A stretch of 64,000 nt of DNA from Tomitella gaofuii (GCF_014126825.1 NZ_CP059900.1:434001-498000); one strand, 5' to 3'; numbered from the stretch's first letter, positions 26,052-36,100 are shown. Notes: generated by a model from the letters alone, not told the origin. Translations and numbers: made by a program.

Positions 26052-26828
26052 TCATCCGCCGGCCGGGGCGGTGCCGGCCGGCACGCCGTTCCACTCGGCG
26101 ATGGCCCAGTCGCCGGGAGAGCCGGAGACGCGCACCTCGTCGGTGTTGCCCAGCGGGCGTTCGATCACCATGTCCGGCGCGAAGTTCCCGGTCCCGTTCG
26201 CAGCCCAGGCCATGATCATGCCGCCGTGCGCGAAGGCGACGGGCTTCTCGCAACCCGAGTCGTAGATGGCCTGGACGGCGGCGTCGGTCCGGTCCATGAA
26301 CTCGTGGCCGTTCTCGCCGCCGGGGACGGCCGCATCGAGGTCGCCGTCGATGATCCACGCCATGAGCACGTCGACGTACTTGTTGTCGCGGCCCTGCACG
26401 GGCATCGATTCGTAGGCGCCGCCCTCGACCTCCCTGAGTCCCGGGAGGATCCGCACCGGCACGTCCAGCAGCGCGGCTGTGGGTGCGGCGGTCTGCTGGG
26501 CGCGCACCAGGTTGGAGGCGAACACGCAGTCGTAGCCCTCCGCCGCGAGTTCCTGGGCTTTGGCCTCCGCCTGCTGCACCCCCGTGTCCGTGAGATAGGG
26601 GCCGGGGACGTCGGTGTGGAGATAGCCGGAGACGTTGCCGTAGGACTCGCCATGGCGGACGAAGGTGATGGACTTCTCTCCGCCGGGTTGCTGTGCGATG
26701 CTGCCGAATCCGGGCAGGTCGGCGATCGAGCCGAGCGGCCCGGCGGTCGGCGCTGCGCCGGCCGGTGCCACGAGGACGCACGCGGACGCGGCGGCAGCGG
26801 CGAGGGCGAGTGGAATGGTTCTGCGCAC
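26052..26828 (-). CDS. Secreted histidine phosphatase family protein
   Basis: A 258-residue protein with a Sec signal peptide (RRTIPLALAAAAASACVLVAP, cleavage near AGAAP). The mature part is a histidine phosphatase (phosphoglycerate mutase-like): TFVRHGES with the catalytic His near residue 61, LREVEGG with the acid residue, and FAHGGMIMAW with the second His. It would hydrolyse a phosphate ester outside the membrane. Start is a GTG with AAGGGG upstream. It follows the amidohydrolase gene on the same strand, with a terminator hairpin between them, so it is probably expressed separately. Confidence 0.88.
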   Translation of the reverse strand: MRRTIPLALAAAAASACVLVAPAGAAPTAGPLGSIADLPGFGSIAQQPGGEKSITFVRHGESYGNVSGYLHTDVPGPYLTDTGVQQAEAKAQELAAEGYDCVFASNLVRAQQTAAPTAALLDVPVRILPGLREVEGGAYESMPVQGRDNKYVDVLMAWIIDGDLDAAVPGGENGHEFMDRTDAAVQAIYDSGCEKPVAFAHGGMIMAWAANGTGNFAPDMVIERPLGNTDEVRVSGSPGDWAIAEWNGVPAGTAPAGG

Positions 26829-26903
26829 GGACGGGCCCCTTGCTCGAGGTGGTCTGATTCGCAGCGACCGTATTCCGTGGCTTCTGTGCGGGTCTGCAGC
26901 CCC

Positions 26904-26931
26904 GCCCGCCGGTTGGGAGAAACCGGCGGGC
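26904..26931 (-). terminator. Terminator hairpin after amidohydrolase
   Basis: A perfect 11-bp stem (GCCCGCCGGTT / AACCGGCGGGC) with a 6-base loop, eleven bases beyond the amidohydrolase stop on the minus strand and before the phosphatase start. No T-run, but stem and placement fit an actinobacterial terminator. Confidence 0.7.
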
Positions 26932-26941
26932 AGGGCTCGTG

Positions 26942-28174
26942 TCACACTGTGAACCCGCCGCGGTTGCTCTTGGTCTTGCCCTCCTTGAGCACCAGCAGGA
27001 TGTTCTCGTTGTCGCCGACCAGGTCGGCGTCGATGCTCGGGTCGCCCTTCACCACGACGACGTCGGCGGTCTTGCCGGCCTCGAGGGTGCCGAGCGTGCT
27101 GTCGACGCCGCACAGCTCGGCCGACGTGCGGGTGCCGGCGACGATCGCCTGCATCGGCGTCATCCCCCCGTGTTTGACGAGCAGCCCGATCTCCTGCAGG
27201 TTGGTGCCGTGGTCCGGCACCAGGCCCGCGTCGGTGCCGACGGCGATCTTGACGCCCGCCTCCACCGAAGCGCGGATCGAGGCCTGCGCGATCTCGTGCC
27301 ACTTCGTGCTCTTGGCGACGGCCTGCGGTGTGGCGGTGTCCGGGTGAAGGGTCTCCAGCAGCGTCGGCACCAGGTACTGGCCGCGCTCGACCATCTCCTT
27401 GCGCAACTCGTCCGTCAGTGCGTAGCCGTGCTCGATACTGCGCACGCCCGCCTTGACTGCGGCGGTGATACCCGCGAGGCCGATCGCGTGCGCGGCCACC
27501 GGACGGCCGCCGTAGTTGGCGGCCTCCTCGACCAGCGCGGCGACGAGCTCCTCGCGGGCGCCCAGCCAGTCCGGGTCGTCGCTGGGCGAGCTGACGCCGC
27601 CGCTGGAGGCGACCTTGATGACGTCGACGCCCTCGCGCAGCAGCTCGCGCGCCCGCAGGCGCGCCTCGTCGGGGGTGTCGACGAGGCTGCCGCCGATGAT
27701 CCCGGTGCCGTCGACGCCGGACGGCGCGTGGAAATCCGCGTGTCCGCCTGTCTGGCTGAGCATCCTGTCCGCCACGAGCAGACGCGGGCCCTCGATCAGC
27801 CCGTGCGCCACGGCGTCCCGCACGCCGACATCCACGCCCATGAGGTCGCGCACGGTGGTCACGCCCGCCTCCACCGTGGCTTTGAGGCGGTCGATGAGCT
27901 GGAAGTAGCGGTACGACGGCGGCACCATCGCCGCCATGATCGGCGATCCCTTGGTGCCCGGCAGCGACATGTGCACGTGGACGTCGAAGAAGCCCGGGCA
28001 GACGGTGTTGCCCTGCAGGTCCACCGCCACCGGGGCGTGGTCGTCCTCGACCGCCGGAGCCCCCGACGAGGGGCCCGCATAGGCGATCGTGCCGTCGGCG
28101 ATCTGCACCGTGGCGTCGGGCACGGGCTCGCCGCCGTTGCCGTCGATGAGGCGAGCGTTGTGCAGAACGATCAT
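26942..28174 (-). CDS. Amidohydrolase family protein (imidazolonepropionase/prolidase-like)
   Basis: A 410-residue metal-dependent hydrolase. It has the amidohydrolase HVHM motif (DVHVHMSLPG, residues about 66-69) after a beta-sandwich half, a Lys in VIKVASSGGV that may bridge the metals, AAHAIG and SIEHGY with further His ligands, and GTDAGLV with the last Asp; the C-terminus returns to the sandwich (LEAGKTADVVVVKGDP). Such proteins hydrolyse amides, lactams or dipeptides, e.g. N-acyl prolidases. The ATG has AAAAGGGG at good spacing; a longer upstream frame is not supported. It is divergent from the Ntn amide hydrolase at 28525, so both may act on amide-type substrates. Confidence 0.87.
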   Translation of the reverse strand: MIVLHNARLIDGNGGEPVPDATVQIADGTIAYAGPSSGAPAVEDDHAPVAVDLQGNTVCPGFFDVHVHMSLPGTKGSPIMAAMVPPSYRYFQLIDRLKATVEAGVTTVRDLMGVDVGVRDAVAHGLIEGPRLLVADRMLSQTGGHADFHAPSGVDGTGIIGGSLVDTPDEARLRARELLREGVDVIKVASSGGVSSPSDDPDWLGAREELVAALVEEAANYGGRPVAAHAIGLAGITAAVKAGVRSIEHGYALTDELRKEMVERGQYLVPTLLETLHPDTATPQAVAKSTKWHEIAQASIRASVEAGVKIAVGTDAGLVPDHGTNLQEIGLLVKHGGMTPMQAIVAGTRTSAELCGVDSTLGTLEAGKTADVVVVKGDPSIDADLVGDNENILLVLKEGKTKSNRGGFTV

Positions 28175-28524
28175 CTGGATCCCCTTTTCCCTGTCTGATT
28201 GTCGTGTGCGAACGATCCCGGCGGGCCGCGGCCGGGAGAATTCCCGAGAATATGCGGGAGTCTGTCTGTGCAGGTTCTCGCTGCCAGGTGAAAATCCCCT
28301 CTTCGGCATGCTGCGCAGCGGTGGATGCGATCCCAGTGACCCGACGTTGAGGCACACGCTAACACCGGCGGCGCAGGTCGTGGCCGTACTCCGGGAATCC
28401 GGCGTGATCGGTCGGGCAGACCGCGGAAACCGGGACGCGGTTGCCGAAGGCGGCTTAGGATCCGGGCGGATGGCGACGACGTCGTTGTCGAGGATGTCCA
28501 TCGACCGGTATTGGTGGGAAGCCT
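28175..28524. other. Divergent intergenic region with possible leader ORF
   Basis: This 350-base gap separates the divergent amidohydrolase and Ntn amide hydrolase genes and should hold both promoters. It contains a short palindromic GGGAGAATTCCC near 28240 and, on the plus strand, a TAGGAT hexamer followed eight bases later by an ATG (28470) that opens a 26-codon ORF running past the downstream start. No other gene is apparent. Confidence 0.5.
28456..28461 (+). promoter_or_regulatory. -10 element before short leader ORF
   Basis: TAGGAT lies eight bases before ATG 28470, whose 26-codon frame ends at 28550, inside the Ntn hydrolase gene. It could start a leaderless mRNA for both. Confidence 0.4.
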
Positions 28525-29550
28525 ATGTGCACACGTGTGATGTGGTCTGAGGCGAACGGCGCCGTGGTCGTCGGTCGCAATATGGACTTCCATAAGGATT
28601 TGATGACGAATCTGTGGAAACTGCCACGCGGAGTGCGCCGCGATGACGGCGTCGAGGGAAACCTGCAGTGGACCGCGAAGTACGGGAGCGTGATCGCGGC
28701 CGCATTCGACATGATCTCCGTGGACGGTCTCAACGAGGCGGGTCTTGCGGGACACGTGTTGTGGCTGGCGGAATCCGATTACGGGATGCGGGATGGATCC
28801 CGCACGCAATTGTCGCAGGCGATCTGGCTGCAGTATTTCCTCGATAATTTCGCCACCGTCGCCGACGCGGTCGCCTGGGTGGAGGGCAACGACGTCCAAG
28901 TGGTGCAGATGCCGGATCCGACGGGCGGTGGGCCTCCTGCGATCCATGTGGCGCTCGACGATGAGACCGGCGATTCCGCGATCATCGAGTACGTGGACGG
29001 CCATCCGCGGATCTACCACAGCCCTGAATACCGGGTGATGACCAATTCGCCCACCTACGAGCGTCAGCTGGAACTCGTCCAGCGATTCGCGGGCCTCGGC
29101 GGTGACGCGCCGTTGCCGGGGTCGACGGACGCGCAGGACCGCTTCGCGCGGGCCACCTACTACGTGGGGCGCCTCGACCGTCCGAAGGATCAGCTGGAGG
29201 CGATCGCCGCGATGTTCAGCGTGATCCGCAATGCCGCGCAGCCGTTCCGCATCCCCGATCCCGGCAAGCCCGATGCGTCGCAGACGATCTGGCAGACCGT
29301 GACCGACCTGACGAACCGCCGCTACGTCTACGGATCGACCACCCGGCCGAACATCGTGTGGACCGACCTGGACGAGCTCGACTTCTCCCCGGGGAGCCCG
29401 CAGCTCAAACTCGACCTGGTGGGGGAGCCGGCGGTGCAGGGCGGGCTCGCCGGAAACGTCAGCGGGCGTTTCGAGGACAAAGGGCCGATGACGTTCCTGT
29501 CCTTCGCGCTGCTGGAGAAGATGGGCGAGTCCGCCGCGCCGCTCACCTGA
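28525..29550 (+). CDS. Linear amide C-N hydrolase (choloylglycine hydrolase family)
   Basis: A 341-residue Ntn hydrolase. After removal of Met1 the nucleophile is Cys2; Arg18 and Asp21 in GRNMDF and the Asn in VMTNSP match the active site of bile salt hydrolases and penicillin V acylases. No signal peptide can be present because Cys2 must be N-terminal, so the enzyme is cytoplasmic. Likely substrates are N-acyl amides, such as conjugated bile acids, acyl-homoserine lactones or penicillin V. It converges with the monooxygenase gene, overlapping it by eight bases. Start supported by the catalytic Cys and a GGGAAG upstream. Confidence 0.9.
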   Translation: MCTRVMWSEANGAVVVGRNMDFHKDLMTNLWKLPRGVRRDDGVEGNLQWTAKYGSVIAAAFDMISVDGLNEAGLAGHVLWLAESDYGMRDGSRTQLSQAIWLQYFLDNFATVADAVAWVEGNDVQVVQMPDPTGGGPPAIHVALDDETGDSAIIEYVDGHPRIYHSPEYRVMTNSPTYERQLELVQRFAGLGGDAPLPGSTDAQDRFARATYYVGRLDRPKDQLEAIAAMFSVIRNAAQPFRIPDPGKPDASQTIWQTVTDLTNRRYVYGSTTRPNIVWTDLDELDFSPGSPQLKLDLVGEPAVQGGLAGNVSGRFEDKGPMTFLSFALLEKMGESAAPLT

Positions 29551-31189
29551 GCTGGAACCCCTTGTAGCCGGCGTCGGTGATCTCGGCCAGTTCCTCGCGG
29601 TACTTGCCGAACCCTGCGCTGTAGAGCATGAACACGCGCGGCTTGCCGGGGATGTTGGCGCCCATGTACCAGGAGTCCGCGCGGGGGAACAGCGTCTGGG
29701 CGGCCAGCTGTCCGCACCGCTGCATCCACGCCTGCTCGGCCTCGGGGTCCGGTTCGATCGATTCCAGGCCCTTGCTGCGTAGATGCCCGATGGTGCCGGC
29801 GATCCAGTCCACGTGGTCCTCGGAGGTGAGCACCATGTTGGCGAGCACTCCCGGGCTGCCGGGGCCGTTGACGGTGAACAGATTCGGGAATCCTGCCACC
29901 TGCAGCCCCAGGTAGCTCTGCACCCCGTCGGCCCACGCGTCGTGGATGGTTAGGCCGCCGCTGCCGCGGATGTCGATGCGGTCCATGGCGCCGGTGACCG
30001 CGTCGAATCCGGTGGCGAAGATGAGCACGTCCAGGTCGCGCATTGTGGTGCCGCCGCCGGGGTCCGCGGTGTCGATGCCGGACGGGGTGATGCGCTCGAT
30101 CGGCGTGCGGCGCAGGTTCACCAGGTCGACGTTGTCACGGTTGTAGGTCTGGAAGTAGCCGGAGTCGGTGACGATGCGCTTGGTGCCGATGGGGTGGTCG
30201 GTGGGGATCAGCTCGTCGGCCACCGCCGGGTCGTCGACGACGGCGCGGATCTTGCGCTCGGCGAAGTCGCGGGCCAGCGCGTTGGCGTCCTCGTTGCGCA
30301 TCTGGTCGGGGAAAGCCTTGGAGAACAGCACGCCCCCGAGCGTCCAGTAGTGCTCGTAGACGCGTTCGCGCTCGGCGTCGTCGACCTCGAGGGTGTTCTT
30401 GTCGTGCGGGACGAACGGCGAGCCGCCGCCGCTGAGCCGGGACTTGCGGCGGCGTTCCGCGTACCCGGCCTTCTGTGCACGCCGCTCGTCGTCGTCGGTG
30501 GGCCGGTTGGCGGCGGGGATCGAATAGTTGGGCGTGCGCTGGAAGACGGTCACGTGTGCGGCCTCGCGCGCCACCTCGGGGACCAGCTGGATGCCGGACG
30601 AGCCGGTGCCGATGACGCCGACGCGCCGGCCGGTGAGGTCGACGCCCTCGTGGGGCCAGGCGGCGGTGTGCAGAACGGTGCCGGCGAAGCTCTCGCGCCC
30701 GGGGATGTCCGGGTAGTTGACGGCGGACAGCGAGCCGCTGGCGAACACGCAGAACCGGCAGGTCGTGGTCGTGCCGGCGTCGGTGGTGACCGTCCACAGG
30801 TTGGCGTTCTCGTCGTAGTGGGCCGCGGTGACGCGCGTGTGGAATGCGATGCTGCGCCGCAGGTCGAAGCGGTCGGCCACGTGGTGCAGGTAGCGCAGGA
30901 TCTCCGGCTGCGTGGCGTAGCGCTCGGACCAGTCCCACTCCTGCTGGAGCTCGTCGGAGAAGGAGTAGGAATAGTCGACGCTTTCGACGTCGCAGCGCGC
31001 CCCGGGATAGCGGTTGTGGTGCCAGGTGCCGCCCACGTCGGCCCCCGCCTCGAATGCCTGTAAGGTCAGCCCGTCGCCCCGCAGGCGGTGGACCGCGTAC
31101 ATGCCCGCGATGCCGGCGCCGACGATCACGACGTCCACGTCGCTGTCACCGCCCGTGGCGGCGGGGCTGGAAGCTTCCGGTCCGGTCAT
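29543..31189 (-). CDS. Baeyer-Villiger type flavin monooxygenase
   Basis: A 548-residue flavoprotein. FAD-binding GAGIAG at residues 24-29, the family fingerprint FAGTVLHTAAWP at 168-179 (F-x-G-x3-H-x3-W-P), NADPH-binding GTGSSG at 194-199 and FATGFDAVTG near 380 identify a type I Baeyer-Villiger monooxygenase of the cyclohexanone/steroid monooxygenase group. It would insert oxygen next to a ketone to give an ester or lactone, at the cost of NADPH and O2. The ATG with GAGGAACCATC upstream was chosen; another in-frame start lies 15 bases earlier. A candidate operator sits 37 bases before the start. Confidence 0.93.
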   Translation of the reverse strand: MTGPEASSPAATGGDSDVDVVIVGAGIAGMYAVHRLRGDGLTLQAFEAGADVGGTWHHNRYPGARCDVESVDYSYSFSDELQQEWDWSERYATQPEILRYLHHVADRFDLRRSIAFHTRVTAAHYDENANLWTVTTDAGTTTTCRFCVFASGSLSAVNYPDIPGRESFAGTVLHTAAWPHEGVDLTGRRVGVIGTGSSGIQLVPEVAREAAHVTVFQRTPNYSIPAANRPTDDDERRAQKAGYAERRRKSRLSGGGSPFVPHDKNTLEVDDAERERVYEHYWTLGGVLFSKAFPDQMRNEDANALARDFAERKIRAVVDDPAVADELIPTDHPIGTKRIVTDSGYFQTYNRDNVDLVNLRRTPIERITPSGIDTADPGGGTTMRDLDVLIFATGFDAVTGAMDRIDIRGSGGLTIHDAWADGVQSYLGLQVAGFPNLFTVNGPGSPGVLANMVLTSEDHVDWIAGTIGHLRSKGLESIEPDPEAEQAWMQRCGQLAAQTLFPRADSWYMGANIPGKPRVFMLYSAGFGKYREELAEITDAGYKGFQLR

Positions 31190-31225
31190 GATGGTTCCTC
31201 GCATTCGAGACGTACGCCACAGTCA

Positions 31226-31244
31226 ATATGCCTAAACGGTATAT
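31226..31244. promoter_or_regulatory. Candidate operator upstream of monooxygenase gene
   Basis: ATATGCCTAAACGGTATAT is an imperfect palindrome (ATATGCC - 5 bases - GGTATAT, one mismatch between arms) in an AT-rich island. It resembles the element at 25144-25162 upstream of the IclR gene. A common regulator, possibly that IclR protein, is inferred. Confidence 0.45.
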
Positions 31245-31322
31245 CAGCGCCGCGCGGCGTGGAACGGTTCCTCCCACCACGCGGCACGCGCGTCGCATGG
31301 CGGCGCATGGACAATGGTGGGC

Positions 31323-31841
31323 ATGAGCGACAACGGAACGCCCACGATTCAGCAATTTCTCGAGGAGGCGGGCATCGGGTTCCGTCCCGCCGACGTGTCC
31401 CTGCCGGCGGCCGCGGTGCCGGCGCCCGAGGGGTGGACGGTGCTCGGGCCGGAGGTGCTGCCCGGCGCACGCCAGGTGCTTGCAGCGGTGGATCGTTCGC
31501 GCGACGGCTGGTCGCCGAACGCGGTGTTGGTCGACAACACGCTGGTCGGGTCCGTGGATGCCGCCGGGTTCATGGAGTGTGCGGTGGGCGACGCGCGCCG
31601 GATGCCGGGGTGGAGCGAGGCGATCGCGCGGGTCGAACCGGTGGAGGCGGGCACGCGGGCGGTCATCCGCGGCACGTATGAGGCCGACGGCCGGACGGTG
31701 TGCGTCACCACGGTCTACCTGCTCACCGAGCGCGAGGCGGGACAGCATCTGGCGCAGCTCACCGCGACCATCGAGGCGGCCGCCGTCGACATGCTCGACG
31801 GGGTGGACGAGATGGTGGCGGGCCTGCGCGTGGAGGACTGA
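31323..31841 (+). CDS. LpqN-like hypothetical protein
   Basis: About 172 residues beginning MSDNGTPTIQQFLEEAGI, with a PEGWTVLGPE strand, NAVLVDNTLVGSVD, and a final YEADGRTVCVTTVYLLTE to amphipathic helix. This order resembles the mycobacterial LpqN/LpqT (PsbP/Mog1-like) family, but this member has no signal peptide or lipobox and would be cytoplasmic. The role of such proteins is poorly known. An in-frame ATG at 31314 is an alternative start. It converges with the drug exporter gene, nine bases apart. Confidence 0.6.
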   Translation: MSDNGTPTIQQFLEEAGIGFRPADVSLPAAAVPAPEGWTVLGPEVLPGARQVLAAVDRSRDGWSPNAVLVDNTLVGSVDAAGFMECAVGDARRMPGWSEAIARVEPVEAGTRAVIRGTYEADGRTVCVTTVYLLTEREAGQHLAQLTATIEAAAVDMLDGVDEMVAGLRVED

Positions 31842-31849
31842 CGGCCCGT

Positions 31850-33076
31850 TCACCGATCTGCTGCGCGAGCGGAACGCGTCGCTGCGGTAACGCCGCGCCG
31901 GGCGGGCCCGCCGGCCGTGAGGAACGCCGCCGCCGCGATCACCGCGCAGCCCAGCACCGTCAGTGCCATCGGCATCGGCCCGCCGCCGAGCCCGACGAGC
32001 GGCGAGACGACGGCCCCGACGGCGAACTGCAGCGCCCCGAGCACGGCCGACCCGGTCCCCGCGCGGTCGCGCACCCGTTCCAGCGCCAGGGCCGTCGCGT
32101 TGCCGAAGACGAACCCGGTCGAGCACGCGAGCAGGAACATGGCGGCCAGTAGCGGCCAGTGGGCGTCGGGACCGGCCGCCGCGATCACCGTCAGGAGCAC
32201 CGACGCGGTGCACGTCGCCCCGATGCCCGCGGTGAGCAGAGCGCGCGGGTGGAACCGGCCGACCAGGCGCGAGTTCGCCGCGTTGGCCGCCGTCAGCCCC
32301 ACGGCGTTGCAGGCGAACACCACCGCGTAGACCGTCGACGAATACCCCATGGACTCCTGCACCACGAACGACGACGCCGAGATGTACCCGAACAGCGCCC
32401 CGTATGTCATCGCGAACGCCACGGTGTAGCAGACGTAGACCCGCGTGGTGAGCACCGCGACGGCGGACCCGGCGAACGCCCGGAAACGGACGGGATGCCG
32501 GCGTTCCGGAGGCAGCGTCTCCGGGAGCACGCGCCACACGATGGCGAGCAGCACCACGGCGAACCCGGTGAGCACCCAGAAGACGCCGCGCCAGCCGAAG
32601 GGGCCCGCGACGACGACGCCGATCGGCGGGGCGAGGATCGGGGCGACCCCGACGATCACCGTCAGCAGGCTGTAGGTGCGCGCGGCCTGCCTGCCCTCGG
32701 CGAGGTCGGAGACGACGGCGCGGGCGATGACCATCCCGACGCCGCTGGACACGCCCTGCACCAGGCGCGCGGCGATGAGGACCGCGGCCGAGGGGGCGAC
32801 GGCGCAGGCCACGCCTGCCGCAGCGAGCACGACGAGGCTCACCAGCAGCGGGCGCCGGCGGCCGAGACCGTCCGACAGCGGCCCCACCATCAGCTGCCCG
32901 AAAGCCAGCCCCACCATGAACGCGGTGAGGGTGAGCTGGATCGTCGCCGCCGATACGCCGAGCTCGTCCGCCACCTGCGGCAGGGACGGCAGGTACATGT
33001 CGGTGGCCAGCGGCCCTACGGCCGACATCGCGCCCAGAGTGAACAGCAGGGGCGTGCGGATTGATCTCGACGGCAT
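31850..33076 (-). CDS. Bcr/CflA family MFS drug exporter
   Basis: A 408-residue protein with 12 predicted membrane segments. Segment one reads LLFTLGAMSAVGPLATDMYLPSLP, the hallmark of Bcr/CflA exporters, and GPLSDGLGRRRPLL is the MFS loop 2-3 signature; a proline-rich VAPILAPPIGVVV lies in segment five (antiporter motif C-like). It would export drugs or metabolites by proton antiport. Start placed at MPSRSIR because it directly precedes the first membrane segment; the frame extends far upstream without similarity. Confidence 0.9.
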   Translation of the reverse strand: MPSRSIRTPLLFTLGAMSAVGPLATDMYLPSLPQVADELGVSAATIQLTLTAFMVGLAFGQLMVGPLSDGLGRRRPLLVSLVVLAAAGVACAVAPSAAVLIAARLVQGVSSGVGMVIARAVVSDLAEGRQAARTYSLLTVIVGVAPILAPPIGVVVAGPFGWRGVFWVLTGFAVVLLAIVWRVLPETLPPERRHPVRFRAFAGSAVAVLTTRVYVCYTVAFAMTYGALFGYISASSFVVQESMGYSSTVYAVVFACNAVGLTAANAANSRLVGRFHPRALLTAGIGATCTASVLLTVIAAAGPDAHWPLLAAMFLLACSTGFVFGNATALALERVRDRAGTGSAVLGALQFAVGAVVSPLVGLGGGPMPMALTVLGCAVIAAAAFLTAGGPARRGVTAATRSARAADR

Positions 33077-33182
33077 GCCTTCGGAGTCTTGCCGTGCGCG
33101 CCCGCCGAACCAAGGGGGTGTTCTACGGGGCGGACACTCCGCTGCACGCCCATACTGGGGGTGACGGCTGAGGGAGCGGCGT

Positions 33183-36100
33183 ATGACGCACGCGGACGAG
33201 ACGATCGGACTGGCCCGGCGCTGGGCGGAGGAGGCCGCGCGCGTCCGCCCGGACCCCGCGGCCGCCCGGCTCGCCGCCATGGTGGCCGATCCCGACGGGC
33301 TGCGGTTCGCGGTGCACTTCATCGATGAGGTGATCCGTCCGGAGGACGAGGCCACTGCGGCGCACGCCTTCGCCGCGCTCGCGCGCCGCCCGCCCGCGTT
33401 CCTGCCCGGGCGGCTGCGCGCTGCTGCACGGCTCGGCGGCCTCGTCGCGCCGGGGATGCCGCGCCTGGCGGTGCCGCTGGCCCGGCGGGTGCTGCGCGCG
33501 ATGGTGGCGCATCTCGTCGTCGACGCGACCGACCCGCGGCTGGGTCCGGCGATCGCGCGGATCCGCCGTCGCGGCTTCGACCTGAACCTCAACCTGCTCG
33601 GCGAGGAGGTGCTGGGCGCACGCGAGGCGGACCGGAGGCGGGCGGGCATCGCGACGCTGCTCGCCCGGGACGACGTCGACTACGTCTCGGTGAAGGTGTC
33701 CGCCGCCGTCGCGCCGCACGCGCCGTGGGCGTTCGACGAGCAGGTCACCGCCGTCGTCGACCGGCTGACGCCGCTGTTCCTGCAGGCGGCGCGGTCGCCG
33801 GCACGCAAGTTCATCAACCTCGACATGGAGGAGTACCGCGACCTGGACCTCACCATCGCGGTGTTCACCCGGTTGCTGGACGACCCGCGGCTGTCCGGCC
33901 TCGAGGCCGGGATCGCGCTGCAGGCCTACCTCCCGGACTCGCGGGACGCCCTGGCCCGCATGCACGCCTGGGCCGCGCGGCGGCGGTCGGCCGGCGGCGC
34001 GCCGGTGAAGGTGCGCCTGGTCAAGGGCGCGAACCTGCCGATGGAGACGGTCGAGGCCGAGCTGCGCGGGTGGCCGCAGGCGCCCTGGGCGACCAAGCTG
34101 CAGACCGACGCGCACTACAAGCGGCTGCTCGACGACGCGCTGCGGCCCGAACAGGCGGATGCGGTGCGCGTCGGCGTGGCCGGGCACAACCTGTTCGACG
34201 CCGCGCACGCCTGGCTGCTGGCGGGGGAGCGCGGCGTGCGCGGCGCAGTGGACATCGAAATGCTGCTGGGCATGGCACCCGGCCAGGCGGAAGCGGTGCG
34301 CCGGGATGTCGGGAGGTTGCTGCTGTACACGCCGGTGGTGCATCCGGACGAGTTCGACGTGGCCATTTCCTACCTGGTGCGCCGGCTGGACGAGGGGGCG
34401 AGCCCGGACAACATCATGCCGTCTGTCGGACGCCTGACGGAGGACGCCGTGTTCGCCCGCGAGCGCGACAGGTTCCTCGCCGCTCTGTCCGCGTCGGCCG
34501 GCCGCGTGTCCCGCACCCGGCGCACGCAGGACCGCGCGGCGGGCCCCGCGGCGGAGGTGCCGGCCTGGTTCGCCAACACGCCGGACACGGACCCGGCGAT
34601 CGCAGCCAACCGGCGGTGGATGCGCGGGATCCTCGAACGCGTCCCGACGTCCGACCTCGGGGTGCGCGGCGTCGCCGAGCACACTGTGTCCGACGCGAAT
34701 GCCCTCGGCGCGCTGCTCGCCGCGGCCGAGGACGCCGGCCGCGCGTGGGGTCGGCGTCCGGCGGCCGCACGCGCCGCGCTGCTCCGCGGAGCAGCCGACG
34801 GTCTCGAGGCCGCGCGCGCCCGGCTCATCGAGGTGATGGCGGCGGAGGCGGGAAAGACCCCGGCCGAGGCCGACCCGGAGGTGTCGGAGGCGGTCGACTT
34901 CGCGCGCTACTACGCCGACCGCTGCGATGAGCTCGACGCGACGCCGGGGGCACGGTTCCGCCCTGTGCCGTTGACGGTGGTGGCGTCGCCGTGGAACTTC
35001 CCCGTCGCGATCCCCGCCGGCGGCGCGCTGGCGGCCCTGGCGGCGGGGTCTGCGGTGATCCTCACGCCGGCCCCGCAGACGCCCCGCTGCGGGGAGGTGG
35101 TGGTCGAGTCGCTGTGGAGTGCGGGGATCCCGCGGGATGTGCTCCGGGTGGCGCACGTCGACGAGGACACGCTCGGGCCCCTGCTGGTGGCGGACCCGCG
35201 CGTGCGCCGGGTGATCCTCACCGGCGCCTACGAGACGGCGGCGCTGCTGCGGTCGCTGCGCCCGGATCTGCCGCTGCTGGCGGAGACGAGCGGCAAGAAC
35301 GCCATCGTCGTCACGCCGTCGGCCGACATGGACCTGGCCGTGCGCGACGTCGTCCACTCGGCGTTCTCGCACGCCGGGGCAGAAGTGCTCGGCGGCGTCG
35401 ATCGTGATCCTGGTCGGCGCGGCGGCGCGGTCGCGACGCTTCCGCGCGCAGCTGGTCGACGCGGTCCGATCACTGCGGGTGGGGCCTCCTGAGGATCCGG
35501 AGACGCAGGTGGGGCCGCTGATCGCCCCCGCGGACGGCGCACTGCTGGACGCCCTGACGACGATGGACGCCGGCGAGACGTGGCTGGTGCGTCCCCGCAG
35601 GCTCGACGACGCGGGCAGGTTGTGGAGTCCGGGCGTCAAGGAAGGCGTGCGGCCCGGGTCGGCGGCGCACCGCGTCGAGTTCTTCGGCCCGGTGCTCGCG
35701 GTGATGACGGCGCCCACGCTGGACGCGGCCCTGCGGATGCAGAACGGTGTCGACTACGGGCTCACGGCCGGCCTGCATTCGCTGGACCGCGGCGAGATCG
35801 CACAGTGGCTGGGCGGCGTGCAGGCGGGCAATCTCTACATCAACAAGGGCATCACCGGGGCGATCGTGCGGAGGCAGCCGTTCGGCGGATGGAAGAGCTC
35901 GACCGTCGGGCCGGGTTGCAAGACCGGCGGGCCGAACTATCTGCAGGCCCTGGGGGATTGGGAGCGCGCGCCCGGCACCGGCCGCTGGCTGGCGGCCGGC
36001 GGCGACGTCTCCCGCCTGGCCTGCGAGCGCAACGTGCTGCGCTATCTGCCCGTGCCGGTGCACGTGCGCCTGGCGGAAGGGGCGCCGGAACGTGATCTGG

